Shown: positions 8,088 through 16,791 of the stretch, one piece after another | Position numbering within the stretch: position 1 is the stretch's first letter | How the letters are laid out: every line of letters starts with the position of its first letter | From: Lachnospiraceae bacterium | Lineage (GTDB): Bacteria; Bacillota; Clostridia; Lachnospirales; Lachnospiraceae | Length of the DNA stretch: 43,185 bases | Assembly: GCA_017442865.1 (NCBI GenBank) | Contig: JAFRXK010000011.1 | Span: forward strand, 1 to 43,185 | Direction: 5' to 3' | Notes under the pieces: generated by a model | The model's input: the letters and a program-made list of their open reading frames with translations, nothing else | Told to the model about the DNA's origin: nothing | Databases searched by the model: none | Made by a program: the position numbers and the translations under genes

Positions 8088-9257
8088 TTACTTTCTGTTG
8101 CTCTTAACAATAAGCACTGCCGAATCTATGGTAGTAGCCGCATTCATTTCAAACAGAGATACCAGCTTATTAAGCTTTTGCACACTTCGAAAATCCTTCG
8201 GTATCTTTTCCTCAACAACTGCCTTGTATTCCTCATCCAGCTTATCAAGCCTTTTCTGCACCCTTGACTTGTCTGAAGACATTTTATTCGTCTCTGCAAT
8301 CAGACTATCCAGTCTGTCTTTATTCTCAGCCTCTATATCTGCTCTTATTTTTTCCTTTGTGACATTTTCAAATTCAGCCTTTGCTGCCTCAAGCTGCGCT
8401 GTCTTCTCTTCAAGCTCTTTTCTCGCTGTCTGAAGTCTTATATCGACATCCCCGAAATCATAACCGCTCTCGTCTTTGTCACCGCGTATAGACGCTTCAA
8501 TATTCTTTATCTGCCTTTTGTTTTTCCTTATTTCATTGTATATACCGCGTGCCTGCTTAATGGCGTCTGCATGTTTTATTTTCGTAAAATAAAACAGCAG
8601 CATATAAATTCCGCCAAACAGCGCTACTGCACCTATGTAAATAAACAAAAGATGCACAGGCCTTCTGTCCCGAATAAAAAGATATATTATTAAAGGTATT
8701 ATGCCAAACGCTACAATCTGTGTACATATCAATATGAGAAGGTCATACAGACCTTTCGGCGCAAATAATGCATAATACAATCTGTTTTTACAAAATAACG
8801 GCAGGCTGTCTTCTTTGCAGATATCAGCAATTTCAGATTTCTTAACATCATTATCAATATATAAGGCCTCTGTCTCCCGTGCAATTCTGTCCGAAATATT
8901 TTTCTGTTTTACTAAAGCCCGCTCCTTTGCAAGGTTCTCCACATTCTTCTGAAGTGAATTAACCTCAATGGCAAGCTCGCTGCAGGCTTCCTGCCTGCCA
9001 CGCTTTTGCTCAGCATCTATTCTGCTCTCCATTTCTTTTTTTGCAGCAGCAAGCTCTCTCCTAACTTTTTTCAAATCGGCGTCAAGCTTCTTGTCCTCTT
9101 CCTGAAGCTCTGCCCGCTCAACAATATTATCTCTTGCAGTTTTTAAAATCTTATATTCCTGAGCTGCCTTCTCCGAAAGCGCATTCGGGTCAGATACGCC
9201 CTTTACTTCGCCTATAATTTTCTGACTTACCTCATCCATCTTCCATCCACTCTCCAT
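8088..9257 (-). CDS. Coiled-coil membrane protein of unknown function
   Basis: This protein of about 389 residues is not one I recognise. The first 150 residues and the last 150 are rich in Lys/Glu/Ala heptads (for example KKVRRELAAAKKEMES), predicting long coiled coils on both sides. Two hydrophobic segments lie close together near residues 165-230, so it should be a membrane hairpin with both coiled coils on the same side. The start at 9257 is chosen from GGAGG five bases upstream; ATGs at 9275 and 9239 are also in frame. It has its own promoter with a palindrome over the -10 box. No enzymatic motif is visible. Confidence 0.7.
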   Translation of the reverse strand: MESGWKMDEVSQKIIGEVKGVSDPNALSEKAAQEYKILKTARDNIVERAELQEEDKKLDADLKKVRRELAAAKKEMESRIDAEQKRGRQEACSELAIEVNSLQKNVENLAKERALVKQKNISDRIARETEALYIDNDVKKSEIADICKEDSLPLFCKNRLYYALFAPKGLYDLLILICTQIVAFGIIPLIIYLFIRDRRPVHLLFIYIGAVALFGGIYMLLFYFTKIKHADAIKQARGIYNEIRKNKRQIKNIEASIRGDKDESGYDFGDVDIRLQTARKELEEKTAQLEAAKAEFENVTKEKIRADIEAENKDRLDSLIAETNKMSSDKSRVQKRLDKLDEEYKAVVEEKIPKDFRSVQKLNKLVSLFEMNAATTIDSAVLIVKSNRK

Positions 9258-9315
9258 AGCTTCCTCCATACACACATATCAAAACCAGTTCTTAACTCAA
9301 TAACGCTGCATAATA

Positions 9316-9341
9316 TATGGTATCATATTAATGATACCATA
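9316..9341. promoter_or_regulatory. Perfect palindrome, probable operator
   Basis: Arms TATGGTATCAT and ATGATACCATA (11 bp each) flank a 4-bp centre. The palindrome covers the -10 box of the minus-strand promoter of the coiled-coil gene and sits between two divergent genes. The position suggests a repressor site; the regulator is unknown. Confidence 0.6.
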
Positions 9342-9353
9342 AAATGAATACAA
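9325..9353 (-). promoter_or_regulatory. Promoter of the coiled-coil gene
   Basis: On the minus strand, TTGTAT (9348-9353) and TAATAT (9325-9330) are separated by 17 bp. The start would lie about 60 bases before the chosen ATG. Confidence 0.6.
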
Positions 9354-9503
9354 GCGGTTATTTTTTTGCATTGTTTTTTTTATTTTTTTACTATACTATA
9401 TATGATATCAGTATCCATTGCCGTTTTTATGCTGCATCGGCAAACTGATTTTGCCATGCCGGCTTCATACAGCACATATAAAATATATTTGGAGGAATTA
9501 ATA

Positions 9504-9770
9504 ATGTTTCGCATGTGGGGAAAAATTTTTAAAGATAACAGGATGATGAAGGATATCGTAATAGAAATAGACGAGGACTGCAATCGTACAAAAAAAGTAT
9601 TCCAAAGTCTTAATCAGATATGCCTCGAGTTCGACCTTGGAATACCTATGTGGCTTGATTCTACAATTGATGAGTTCAAGCGACACGCAAAATGCCGCTT
9701 TACCCAGGACAATTTTATTGAACAGATTGATTTTGATTTTCTTGAGCTGCACGTAATCGAGGAAGATTAG
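9504..9770 (+). CDS. Small conserved-looking protein of unknown function
   Basis: This 88-residue acidic protein has no family I recognise. It begins MFRMWGKIFKD, contains IVIEIDEDCNRTKKV and ends in acidic residues; there is no signal peptide or membrane helix. The start is set by GGAGG eight bases upstream; an open frame extends to 9366, but that part is low-complexity promoter DNA. The 3' end overlaps the converging Mbeg1-like gene by 56 bases. The ribosome site and good codon use argue that it is real. Confidence 0.72.
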   Translation: MFRMWGKIFKDNRMMKDIVIEIDEDCNRTKKVFQSLNQICLEFDLGIPMWLDSTIDEFKRHAKCRFTQDNFIEQIDFDFLELHVIEED

Positions 9771-10878
9771 GCATCAGTGTCTGCCTTGTTACCTCTTTTG
9801 TCGTCTTAATAAGCTCCTTTATAACCTTTGCAAGTTCTTTTTTTGCATCAGAATTAAGACTGTTGTATGATTTAAGCAGGGCATGGAGGTTTTTCATATT
9901 CTTTTTTCCGGGCAGATCCTTTAAGGTGTTTACCCCTGCCTTCTCAAGAACCTTGAACATCATCTCTACAGTATTCATTCGCGTTGCATCGTCTAATGAA
10001 TCCAGCCATCCCGAAACAGTCTTATCAATGATAATGCCCAGGTCGCTCAGTCCGTCCATTCTCTCAAACATCGTGCCTGTAATCTTCCACGTTGTCGCAT
10101 CATGCTGAAACGGCGCTGCTTCACTGCTGCATACGACATTAAAATTATCATTATGATTAAAAAGCATGCCTACAACCGAGGAATGCGGCACAACAGTATG
10201 TATTCTGTCGCTGACCGATTTAAATCTTTGACTGTTGATAACCTTTTCGCTAAAGCCCGGTCCGTCATTATTATATATTCTTATAATACGTCTTTTTACC
10301 ATGGCCTTACTGTTGACTGCAGCGTACACAGCAAGATTTCCTCCCTTTGAATGTCCGCCGAGATATATCTTTCCATGCCAGACCTCTGCCAGAGCCTCCA
10401 GATATTTAAGCGCATCCTTCTGTGCAGGAATGCTCTCCAAAAAGCTCATGTTAAAATCCTCTTTCCAGCCGACAATATTATCATCAGTGCCGCGATAGGA
10501 TATAAATATAGTCTTTTTATCAAGAATAATTGATACAGCGGCAAACTGCTCCTGTATTTCGCTATTGAGGCGCTCGGCATAATTGGCAAGCTTAAGATTT
10601 TTATACCTCTCAGAGCCTGCAAGCTTTCTAATTATGTCCGGAGCATTTCTCATCATGGAAAGATTCTGCTTTTCTTTTTCAATGTCTCTGATTTCAAAAT
10701 ATTTTTCTGCAGCATCATATATGCTTATCTCCTCCTGCATTCCTTCCGGCACAATGTCCGAAAAATCCACATATGAGATAAGCGAAAGAATCAGTCCGTC
10801 AACCTCATTAACCGGAGACTGTTCAAAGGTAAGGTCTCCCCTCCAGTCAATATAATCAAAAATATTTCCGCTCAGCAT
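9715..10878 (-). CDS. Mbeg1-like (DUF2974) alpha/beta hydrolase
   Basis: This 387-residue protein resembles the Mbeg1-like/DUF2974 family, lipase-like cytoplasmic proteins common in Firmicutes. The nucleophile elbow GHSKGG places the catalytic serine at S177. Upstream, FISYRGTDDNIVGWKEDF (about 125-142) is the family's typical oxyanion and substrate segment. No signal peptide is visible. A GGATGGG site lies about 6 bases before the ATG. The last 150 residues are helical and lysine-rich. The substrate is unknown. The 3' end overlaps the converging small gene. Confidence 0.82.
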   Translation of the reverse strand: MLSGNIFDYIDWRGDLTFEQSPVNEVDGLILSLISYVDFSDIVPEGMQEEISIYDAAEKYFEIRDIEKEKQNLSMMRNAPDIIRKLAGSERYKNLKLANYAERLNSEIQEQFAAVSIILDKKTIFISYRGTDDNIVGWKEDFNMSFLESIPAQKDALKYLEALAEVWHGKIYLGGHSKGGNLAVYAAVNSKAMVKRRIIRIYNNDGPGFSEKVINSQRFKSVSDRIHTVVPHSSVVGMLFNHNDNFNVVCSSEAAPFQHDATTWKITGTMFERMDGLSDLGIIIDKTVSGWLDSLDDATRMNTVEMMFKVLEKAGVNTLKDLPGKKNMKNLHALLKSYNSLNSDAKKELAKVIKELIKTTKEVTRQTLMPNLPRLRAAQENQNQSVQ

Positions 10879-10948
10879 ATAAATCCCATCCTTTTTTTAC
10901 GCAATACGCCCGCCAGAAGCTTTTCTGTTTATTTTACCGCCGTAATAT

Positions 10949-12415
10949 TTATTTATTCAGTTTAATATTGAATTTTCCAAGTATTTTATTGGCAGCATTA
11001 ATAAATGTTTCATTTTTTGTCTTTACAAAATATACAAATACCAGAATCCCATATATCACACCGCCAAAGATTACCTGAACTGCAAGTGTATACGCCCTTA
11101 CTCCGAGTCGCAAGCCAATCACATACACTCCGGCAAACATAAGCGCAGCAAATACCATAAACTGCCAAAAACTTTTTATATAAGCCTTTATCGGTAATTC
11201 CCTTCTTACAGCAAATGCCTGAATAAGGCAGACTGCAATCTCCGCGGCAATTGTACCGACAGTCGCTCCCATCGCACCATACTGCGGTATGAGAAGCGCA
11301 TTGATTGCCAGATTAACAATCGCTCCGGCAACAACTGAAAACATATATTCCTTATCCTTGTGCGTCGGAATAAGGTATTGTGTTCGTATAATATTTGCAA
11401 ATGTAATAAACGGCACTGTGACTGACAGCCACTTTATGATTGTCCCCGATGTTGCAAAAGATTTTCCCCAGAAGATTGGTGCAAATATCTCTCCGACTCC
11501 TGCAAGACCAAATGCAAGCGCCAGTGAGAGGCACATAATAAACTGCATTGAAGTTGAAATATATTTGTTGGTCGCCGTTCTATCATTCTTTGATACCAGG
11601 TTTGACATCTTAGGAAGCATTACGGTTCCGAACGCTCCTATTATTGTTATCGGAACGCTGTTAATCTTCTCTGCATTTTCGTAATATCCAAGCTGTGTCC
11701 TGCTGCTCATGCCGCCTATCATAATCTTATCCATGTATTTATACAGGCTGACCGCAATAGCAGGAATAAACAGTATGAGCATAGGCTTTACATGTACCTT
11801 CATCTGCTCCCACTGCGGTCTTTCTATTTTAACATATTTCTTTAACGGCACCCATAATACAAGCTGGCTTACGAGTGTTCCGACGGCCATGATAACGCAG
11901 TATATCCAAAGGTCCTCCGCTTTTCTTACCAAGGCAAATACAAGAATGACATTTATAATTTTGATAATTGAATTTCTTGTGACAGTAAATTTAAATTTCT
12001 CTATTCCAAAATAAAACCAGCTTATGTCAAATAATGCACTTAAAACATATGCACCCTGAATTATCGCATAAATGCGCTCTTCTTTGAGCCACAGGATATA
12101 TCCCACATACGCCATAAGACAGATTACCGAAATAGCAATGTGCAGAAACAATATATTGGAAAAGGTTCTATTCAGCTTAGAATCATCATCCCTGCTCTGC
12201 GCAACCGCCCTGTTTCCGTAATTTTTTATGCCCATCATCGAAAACAGCACAAAATAATAAGCCACAGAATGTGAATACGAATATATGCCCAGACCCTCTG
12301 CGCCGATTACTCTCGCTATATATGGAGAAGTAACAAACGGCAGTATAATCATGAGTATCTCATATATCGTCTGATATAAAATATTTTTCTTAATGCTCGA
12401 TTTTTCAGCTTTCAT
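10949..12415 (-). CDS. Polysaccharide (Wzx-type) flippase
   Basis: This membrane protein of about 488 residues belongs to the MATE-like polysaccharide transporter group (Wzx/RfbX), which flips lipid-linked oligosaccharides across the membrane. Multiple hydrophobic segments, probably 12-14, span the length. The N-terminus has the family pattern of IARVIGAEGLGIYSYSHS followed by GIKNYGNRAVAQSRDD. I chose the ATG at 12415, which has GGAG six bases upstream; an ATG at 12427 is in frame. It directly follows the VanZ-like gene, suggesting co-transcription. No glycosyltransferases are nearby, so the transported glycan is unknown. Confidence 0.9.
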   Translation of the reverse strand: MKAEKSSIKKNILYQTIYEILMIILPFVTSPYIARVIGAEGLGIYSYSHSVAYYFVLFSMMGIKNYGNRAVAQSRDDDSKLNRTFSNILFLHIAISVICLMAYVGYILWLKEERIYAIIQGAYVLSALFDISWFYFGIEKFKFTVTRNSIIKIINVILVFALVRKAEDLWIYCVIMAVGTLVSQLVLWVPLKKYVKIERPQWEQMKVHVKPMLILFIPAIAVSLYKYMDKIMIGGMSSRTQLGYYENAEKINSVPITIIGAFGTVMLPKMSNLVSKNDRTATNKYISTSMQFIMCLSLALAFGLAGVGEIFAPIFWGKSFATSGTIIKWLSVTVPFITFANIIRTQYLIPTHKDKEYMFSVVAGAIVNLAINALLIPQYGAMGATVGTIAAEIAVCLIQAFAVRRELPIKAYIKSFWQFMVFAALMFAGVYVIGLRLGVRAYTLAVQVIFGGVIYGILVFVYFVKTKNETFINAANKILGKFNIKLNK

Positions 12416-12439
12416 TCCTGTCTCCATTGTTTAAAACGC

Positions 12440-13030
12440 CTATTTTGCCCTGTTATGTAATTTGTAACATAAATAATATATTGTTCCGCCCAGTACTCCG
12501 CCCAATGAATTAAACGCAAGGTCCGACATCTGCACTGTTCCAAGCTTAAATATAAGCTGTGAAAACTCTATTCCAAACGAAATGCAGAAGCAAATTACTG
12601 CCGCCTTTCCTACAACTCTCCAATAATTTAATTTTCCGCTCTTAAATATTTTATCTCTGTAGGTCCAAAACAAGAGAATGATAAACGGTGCAAAAAATAT
12701 AATATTAATTATTGCATCACTATTAAATCTACCGTTTTTATCGTAAAGTCCCCATACTCCTAAAACATTATTAAGAGGACTTGAATAGAATGACCTTCCA
12801 AGCAACGAATCAAACAAAATCATTGCTGAATAAAATGCAAGAAAGAACAGCTTTCTAAAGCGGCTGTTTTTCTTAAATTCGTTAATCCATTCTTTCGCAA
12901 TCTCTTTCCATCCAAACTTTTTTGCTCCTATGTACAAAAACATAAATAATACCGCAATAAGCAGGGATGCAAAAAAGCCCTTATATATTTCCTGCAATAT
13001 CTGCTTTAAAATACTTCCTACCGTCTCCAT
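12440..13030 (-). CDS. VanZ-like family membrane protein
   Basis: The 196-residue protein has four or five hydrophobic segments and the VanZ-like C-terminal pattern: a helix with GIEFSQL, then MSDLAFNSLGGVLGG. VanZ gives low-level teicoplanin resistance in enterococci; most homologues have no known role. GGGAG lies six bases before the ATG. The gene ends just before the flippase gene, and the pairing suggests an envelope role, though this is inference. Confidence 0.82.
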   Translation of the reverse strand: METVGSILKQILQEIYKGFFASLLIAVLFMFLYIGAKKFGWKEIAKEWINEFKKNSRFRKLFFLAFYSAMILFDSLLGRSFYSSPLNNVLGVWGLYDKNGRFNSDAIINIIFFAPFIILLFWTYRDKIFKSGKLNYWRVVGKAAVICFCISFGIEFSQLIFKLGTVQMSDLAFNSLGGVLGGTIYYLCYKLHNRAK

Positions 13031-13205
13031 ATTACACTCCCAATTATATAATAAGCTTCTTATTTATTATTTATATAACGGCACTAAGTCTTTAGATAAT
13101 TTCCATACCCAAACATCTGCCCTTCAATAAAATATTGATAACATAAATCATTTAACAATGTCAATATCTTTATTGCTTTATCGAATATATCCCCTGCACA
13201 AAATC

Positions 13206-13228
13206 AGGTGCAGGGAAACCCTGCACCT
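13206..13228 (-). terminator. Hairpin downstream of pgmB
   Basis: A perfect 10-bp stem (AGGTGCAGGG/CCCTGCACCT) has a 3-base loop. On the minus strand it is followed by GATTTTG, a short U-rich tail, so it is a plausible though not ideal terminator for the GH65-pgmB operon. Confidence 0.6.
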
Positions 13229-13323
13229 GATAAAAGTGATTTAAAAATATTAATTAATCATCAAAGATGGTCTGTTGATTCGCAGGATATCATCCTGATA
13301 AAAGTGATTTAAAATATTAATTA
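13226..13323. repeat. Direct repeat at the pgmB 3' end
   Basis: CCTGATAAAAGTGATTTAAA occurs at 13226 and again at 13294. The repeats continue to 13256 and 13323 with a single-base length difference, and the second copy includes the pgmB stop codon. This looks like a local tandem duplication of the gene end. Confidence 0.8.
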
Positions 13324-13956
13324 GTCAAGCAATTCGTAAAGTCCTGCAACATGCTCGTCTGCAAGAGGAAGTGCCTCCGGTGTGCCGATGCCTACAGCAT
13401 ACATACCGCCGGCCTTTGCTGCCTGAACACCTGCATAAGAATCTTCAAATACTGCGCAGTCTGCTGGGTCAAGTCCAAGTGCCTCAGCGCCCTTTAAGAA
13501 TACCTCAGGATCCGGCTTAGCCTTTGAAACCTTGTTTCCATCAATAATGGCATCAAATAAATCAACTATTCCAAGTCCCTCAAGAATCGGAACTGCGTTC
13601 TTGCTTGCTGAGCCAAGTGAAATTAAAACGCCCTTGTTGCGAAGCTGGATAAGATATTCCTTTGCGCCCTTAAGAAGCTCTGACTCGTCGATTGACTTAA
13701 TGCTCTCAACATACCATGCATTCTTCTTGTCGCAAAGCTCTGCCTGCTCCTCCGGAGTACGTGTCTGTCCGCTGAGCTCAAGAAGAATCTCAAGTGAACG
13801 AACACGGCTTACGCCCTTTAACATCTCGTTCTGCTCCGGTGTGAAATCAAAACCGAGCTCCTCGTTTGCAAGTCTCTTCCATGCAAGATAGTGATACTTT
13901 GCTGTATCTACGATAACGCCGTCCAAATCAAAAATTGCGCCTTTAATGTCTTTCAT
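13321..13956 (-). CDS. pgmB: Beta-phosphoglucomutase
   Basis: PgmB converts beta-glucose-1-phosphate to glucose-6-phosphate. This 211-residue HAD protein begins with the nucleophile motif FDLDGVIVD (residues 7-15) and has the cap-domain signature LKGVSR, then LGSASKN and KPDPEVFLKGAEALG, as expected of the family (about 220 residues). AGGAG upstream of 13956 fixes the start; the frame is open to 14001. It lies 66 bases downstream of the GH65 phosphorylase gene, the usual partner that supplies its substrate. Confidence 0.95.
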   Translation of the reverse strand: MKDIKGAIFDLDGVIVDTAKYHYLAWKRLANEELGFDFTPEQNEMLKGVSRVRSLEILLELSGQTRTPEEQAELCDKKNAWYVESIKSIDESELLKGAKEYLIQLRNKGVLISLGSASKNAVPILEGLGIVDLFDAIIDGNKVSKAKPDPEVFLKGAEALGLDPADCAVFEDSYAGVQAAKAGGMYAVGIGTPEALPLADEHVAGLYELLD

Positions 13957-14022
13957 TTTGTTTCTCCTTTTTAAATCATAATTATTGTCTTCCACCTGCA
14001 TATTCTGCGGTGTACGTGCTCT

Positions 14023-16335
14023 TCAACCTCTCTTGTTTGCCGGTAATGCAACCTTTACGCCATTGCCGTCAACAGTTACATCCTGTCCGTATACATTGAT
14101 ATCAAGTGTCTTGCCGTTTGTTACCTTGAATTCAACCTCATCGCCAACGCTTACTAAAAGGATTGCATCCTTGTATACAAGACGGAAGCTGTACTTCTTC
14201 CATGTGTTCGGAATTGACGGATTGAAGATAAGCTTGTCAGCATCACTTCTCATGCCGCCGAAGCCGTATACAATGTTAACCCATGCTGCTGCAATTGATG
14301 TAGTATGAAGACCCTCACAGGTATTTCTGTTGTAGTTGTCAAGGTCCATACGTGTTGCAAAGCCGAAGAAGTTAAGAGCCTCCTCATGCTTGTCAAGCTC
14401 TGCAGCAAGGATTGAATGAATTGACGGTGATAATGAAGACTCATGAATTGTCTTTGGCTCATAGAATTCATAGTTAGCCTTCTTCTGCTCCATTGTAAAC
14501 ATTGAGTTATGCATGAAGATGAACTGAAGTACATCCGGCTGCTTAATCATATCGTTACGGTAAATTCTGTCGTATGCCCAATGGCTGTAAAGCGGGAAGT
14601 CCGTTACAGGAATTGAGTGAATGTCGATATGCGGTAAATCAAAGAAGCCTTCATGCTGCTCAAATATCTTTGTCTCCTCATCATAAGGTATGTACATCTT
14701 GTCGGCACATGTCTGCCAAAGCTCCATATCCTTGCAGAAGCAGCCAACCTTGTCCATAAGTGCATCATACTTATCCGGTGCGTTCTCCTTCATCTCCTTG
14801 AGAACGTCTAATGTATATTCAAATGTAAGCTTAGCCATAAGGTTTGTATAGCAGTTGTGGTTAACCATAACCTGGAACTCGTCCGGACCCATAACTCCGT
14901 AATAACCGAAGCGTCCTGACTTCTGTGCAAACTGTCCGCGGCTTGCAAGGAAACGGCAAATCTGAACAAGCATCTCTGCACCGTGTCCGTAAAGGAATTC
15001 CTTGTCGTCTGTAACCTTCTCATAATGCCAGATACCAAATGCAACGCCTGTGCTTGGCTGGAACTGTGTGCTTGCGTGCTGCCAGAGTGTACATGCCTCA
15101 TTACCATTTAATGTAGCAATCGGATAGCATGCGCCCTCGCAGTCAAGGTCATGTGCTCTCTCCATAGCATTCGGAAGTGTTGAATAACGGAACTCAAGCA
15201 GGTTCTTTGCAGCCTTTGGATTACTGAAAAGATATACAGGAAGACAGCATGTCTCTGTATCCCAGAATGCGTGTCCGCTGTAAGCCTCACCTGTAAGACC
15301 CTTAGCTCCGATATTGTTGTGCGGATCCTGTCCGTGATATGTCTGCTGTAACTGGAAGATACAGAAACGAACGCCCTGCTGGTCCTTCTCTGTGTTCTCT
15401 CCCTCTATCTCAACGTCAAAGTTTTCCCAAACGCCATCCCAGAACTTCTTATCTGTAGCAAGCGCAGCCTCATAACCGCCGTCTGCCTGTGCTGCAGTCT
15501 TTGCAATACCGTCTGCCCAGAGTGCCTCATCAGTAACCTCAGGATTCTTCTCAACGATATTCATAACGCTCTTTGTAAATGTAACTGCCTTGCCTGCTGC
15601 AAGCTTTGCACATACCTCTGTGCCGATAAACTTGTCACATTCCTTTGCGGCAGTCTCAGCCTCGCCGTCTATCTTAAGTGTGTAGCCCGAGAATACTCTC
15701 TGCTGTGTTGTAAGCGTCTTGCCGATAATAGCATAAACGCTTCCTTCAACGCCCTTCTTCACCTCGTCCCAGAAGCAGTGCTTCTTGCCATGAACGATAT
15801 TAAAATCAAGTCCGAAGGTAATCTTTATCTCAGTGTCACAATCTACGGCCTCTGCTGTTATCTTCTGATAACCCTCGGCTGAGTTCTCCATATTTAAAAA
15901 TCTCTCAAATGAAAGCTTTACGCTCTTGCCTGTTCCTGTTGTAACAGTAAACTCACGTGTAAGAATACCTGTCTTGAAATCAAGCTCACGCACAAAGCCT
16001 GCAATCTTTGCTGTGTTTAAGTCTAAATTCTCGCCGTCAATACTAATCTTTGCGTATAACCAGTCAACAGCATTAACCATAAAGTGAGAACGCTTAACAA
16101 CACTCTTGTACGCTGACGGTGTCTCCTCACGTGCATTCTCATAAACACCATTGAAGTAGCTTCCAAGCAGCTGCTCTTCACAGGTGCTTCCCTCTTCAAA
16201 ATAACCTCTTACGCCCATGTACTCGTTGCCGAGTGAAAAAATAGATTCTGATACTGCATTACGGGATGGATCAAATCCTTCCTCTACTACTTTCCAAGGA
16301 TCGACCTTGAAATACTCGTCAGCTACCTTTGCCAT
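14023..16335 (-). CDS. GH65 disaccharide phosphorylase (maltose/kojibiose/trehalose type)
   Basis: This 770-residue protein is a glycoside hydrolase family 65 phosphorylase, which splits alpha-glucosyl disaccharides with phosphate to give beta-glucose-1-phosphate. The (alpha/alpha)6 barrel carries HAFWDTE and the catalytic-acid motif GVMGPDEFQ. The late HTTSIAAAW segment matches the phosphate-binding loop. The specificity within the family (maltose, kojibiose, nigerose, trehalose) cannot be decided from the sequence alone. GGAGG lies six bases before the ATG at 16335. The pgmB gene downstream confirms a phosphorolytic route. The protein has no signal peptide, so it acts on imported sugar. Confidence 0.93.
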   Translation of the reverse strand: MAKVADEYFKVDPWKVVEEGFDPSRNAVSESIFSLGNEYMGVRGYFEEGSTCEEQLLGSYFNGVYENAREETPSAYKSVVKRSHFMVNAVDWLYAKISIDGENLDLNTAKIAGFVRELDFKTGILTREFTVTTGTGKSVKLSFERFLNMENSAEGYQKITAEAVDCDTEIKITFGLDFNIVHGKKHCFWDEVKKGVEGSVYAIIGKTLTTQQRVFSGYTLKIDGEAETAAKECDKFIGTEVCAKLAAGKAVTFTKSVMNIVEKNPEVTDEALWADGIAKTAAQADGGYEAALATDKKFWDGVWENFDVEIEGENTEKDQQGVRFCIFQLQQTYHGQDPHNNIGAKGLTGEAYSGHAFWDTETCCLPVYLFSNPKAAKNLLEFRYSTLPNAMERAHDLDCEGACYPIATLNGNEACTLWQHASTQFQPSTGVAFGIWHYEKVTDDKEFLYGHGAEMLVQICRFLASRGQFAQKSGRFGYYGVMGPDEFQVMVNHNCYTNLMAKLTFEYTLDVLKEMKENAPDKYDALMDKVGCFCKDMELWQTCADKMYIPYDEETKIFEQHEGFFDLPHIDIHSIPVTDFPLYSHWAYDRIYRNDMIKQPDVLQFIFMHNSMFTMEQKKANYEFYEPKTIHESSLSPSIHSILAAELDKHEEALNFFGFATRMDLDNYNRNTCEGLHTTSIAAAWVNIVYGFGGMRSDADKLIFNPSIPNTWKKYSFRLVYKDAILLVSVGDEVEFKVTNGKTLDINVYGQDVTVDGNGVKVALPANKRG

Positions 16336-16449
16336 ATTTACCTCCAAATTTCATTCCATGTTTATAGATATCCGGCTGTCCGCCGTCCGCATAAAAATAT
16401 ATTTACGCAACATAAACTGAGGGCTTCCCAGTCCCCCTAATGTAAGGTC

Positions 16450-16478
16450 ATTCTAACAAATTAATTTCAGCTGTGCAA
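16450..16478 (-). promoter_or_regulatory. Promoter of the GH65-pgmB operon
   Basis: On the minus strand, TTGCAC (16473-16478) and TAGAAT (16450-16455) are spaced by 17 bp. The start would be near 16443, giving a leader of about 108 bases. Confidence 0.75.
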
Positions 16479-16522
16479 TACAAATTATATAAAAAATCAT
16501 GTTTTTTTTGATAAATTTTTAG

Positions 16523-16557
16523 TAAAACGTTACATAAATTCAGTTAAACGTTTTATC
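16523..16557. promoter_or_regulatory. Twin LacI/CcpA-type operator half-palindromes
   Basis: Two AAACGTT-type sites (TAAAACGTTAC and GTTAAACGTTTTATC) have centres at 16528 and 16549, 21 bp apart, so both lie on one face of the helix. They sit about 50-70 bp upstream of the -35 box. CG-centred palindromes of this form are bound by LacI/GalR family regulators, including CcpA and MalR-like proteins. The position upstream of the promoter suits activation better than simple blocking. Positions 16348-16791 otherwise hold only the promoter, the leader and the terminator below. Confidence 0.6.
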
Positions 16558-16690
16558 AATTGTGCAATTTTTTGTCGTATTATGTCATTTATATCAAATA
16601 CCATAATTAAGCGGCTGTTTAACTGCCTATAAATACATATAACCCCTTTTTTCATTTCATGCGCAGCATATTACAGTAAATAAACATAAC

Positions 16691-16743
16691 AAAAACTCCT
16701 CCCCGGTATCGAAGGCAGCTTATGCCAGCTTTCCGGGAAGGAG
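16691..16743 (-). terminator. Rho-independent terminator of the CAP-domain gene
   Basis: Read on the minus strand, CTCCTTCCCGG (16743-16733) pairs with CCGGGGAGGAG (16706-16696). A smaller inner stem is possible, and five U residues (16695-16691) follow. It lies just past the stop codon at 16792. Confidence 0.85.
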
Positions 16744-16791
16744 CACTTGTTTCAAATATTATTTAATCTCTGAAAGATTTACTTATCAAGC

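Noticed and set aside
9366..9503. N-terminal extension of the small gene at 9504
   Set aside because: It covers a promoter-like low-complexity stretch and lacks a ribosome site; GGAGG fits the ATG at 9504.
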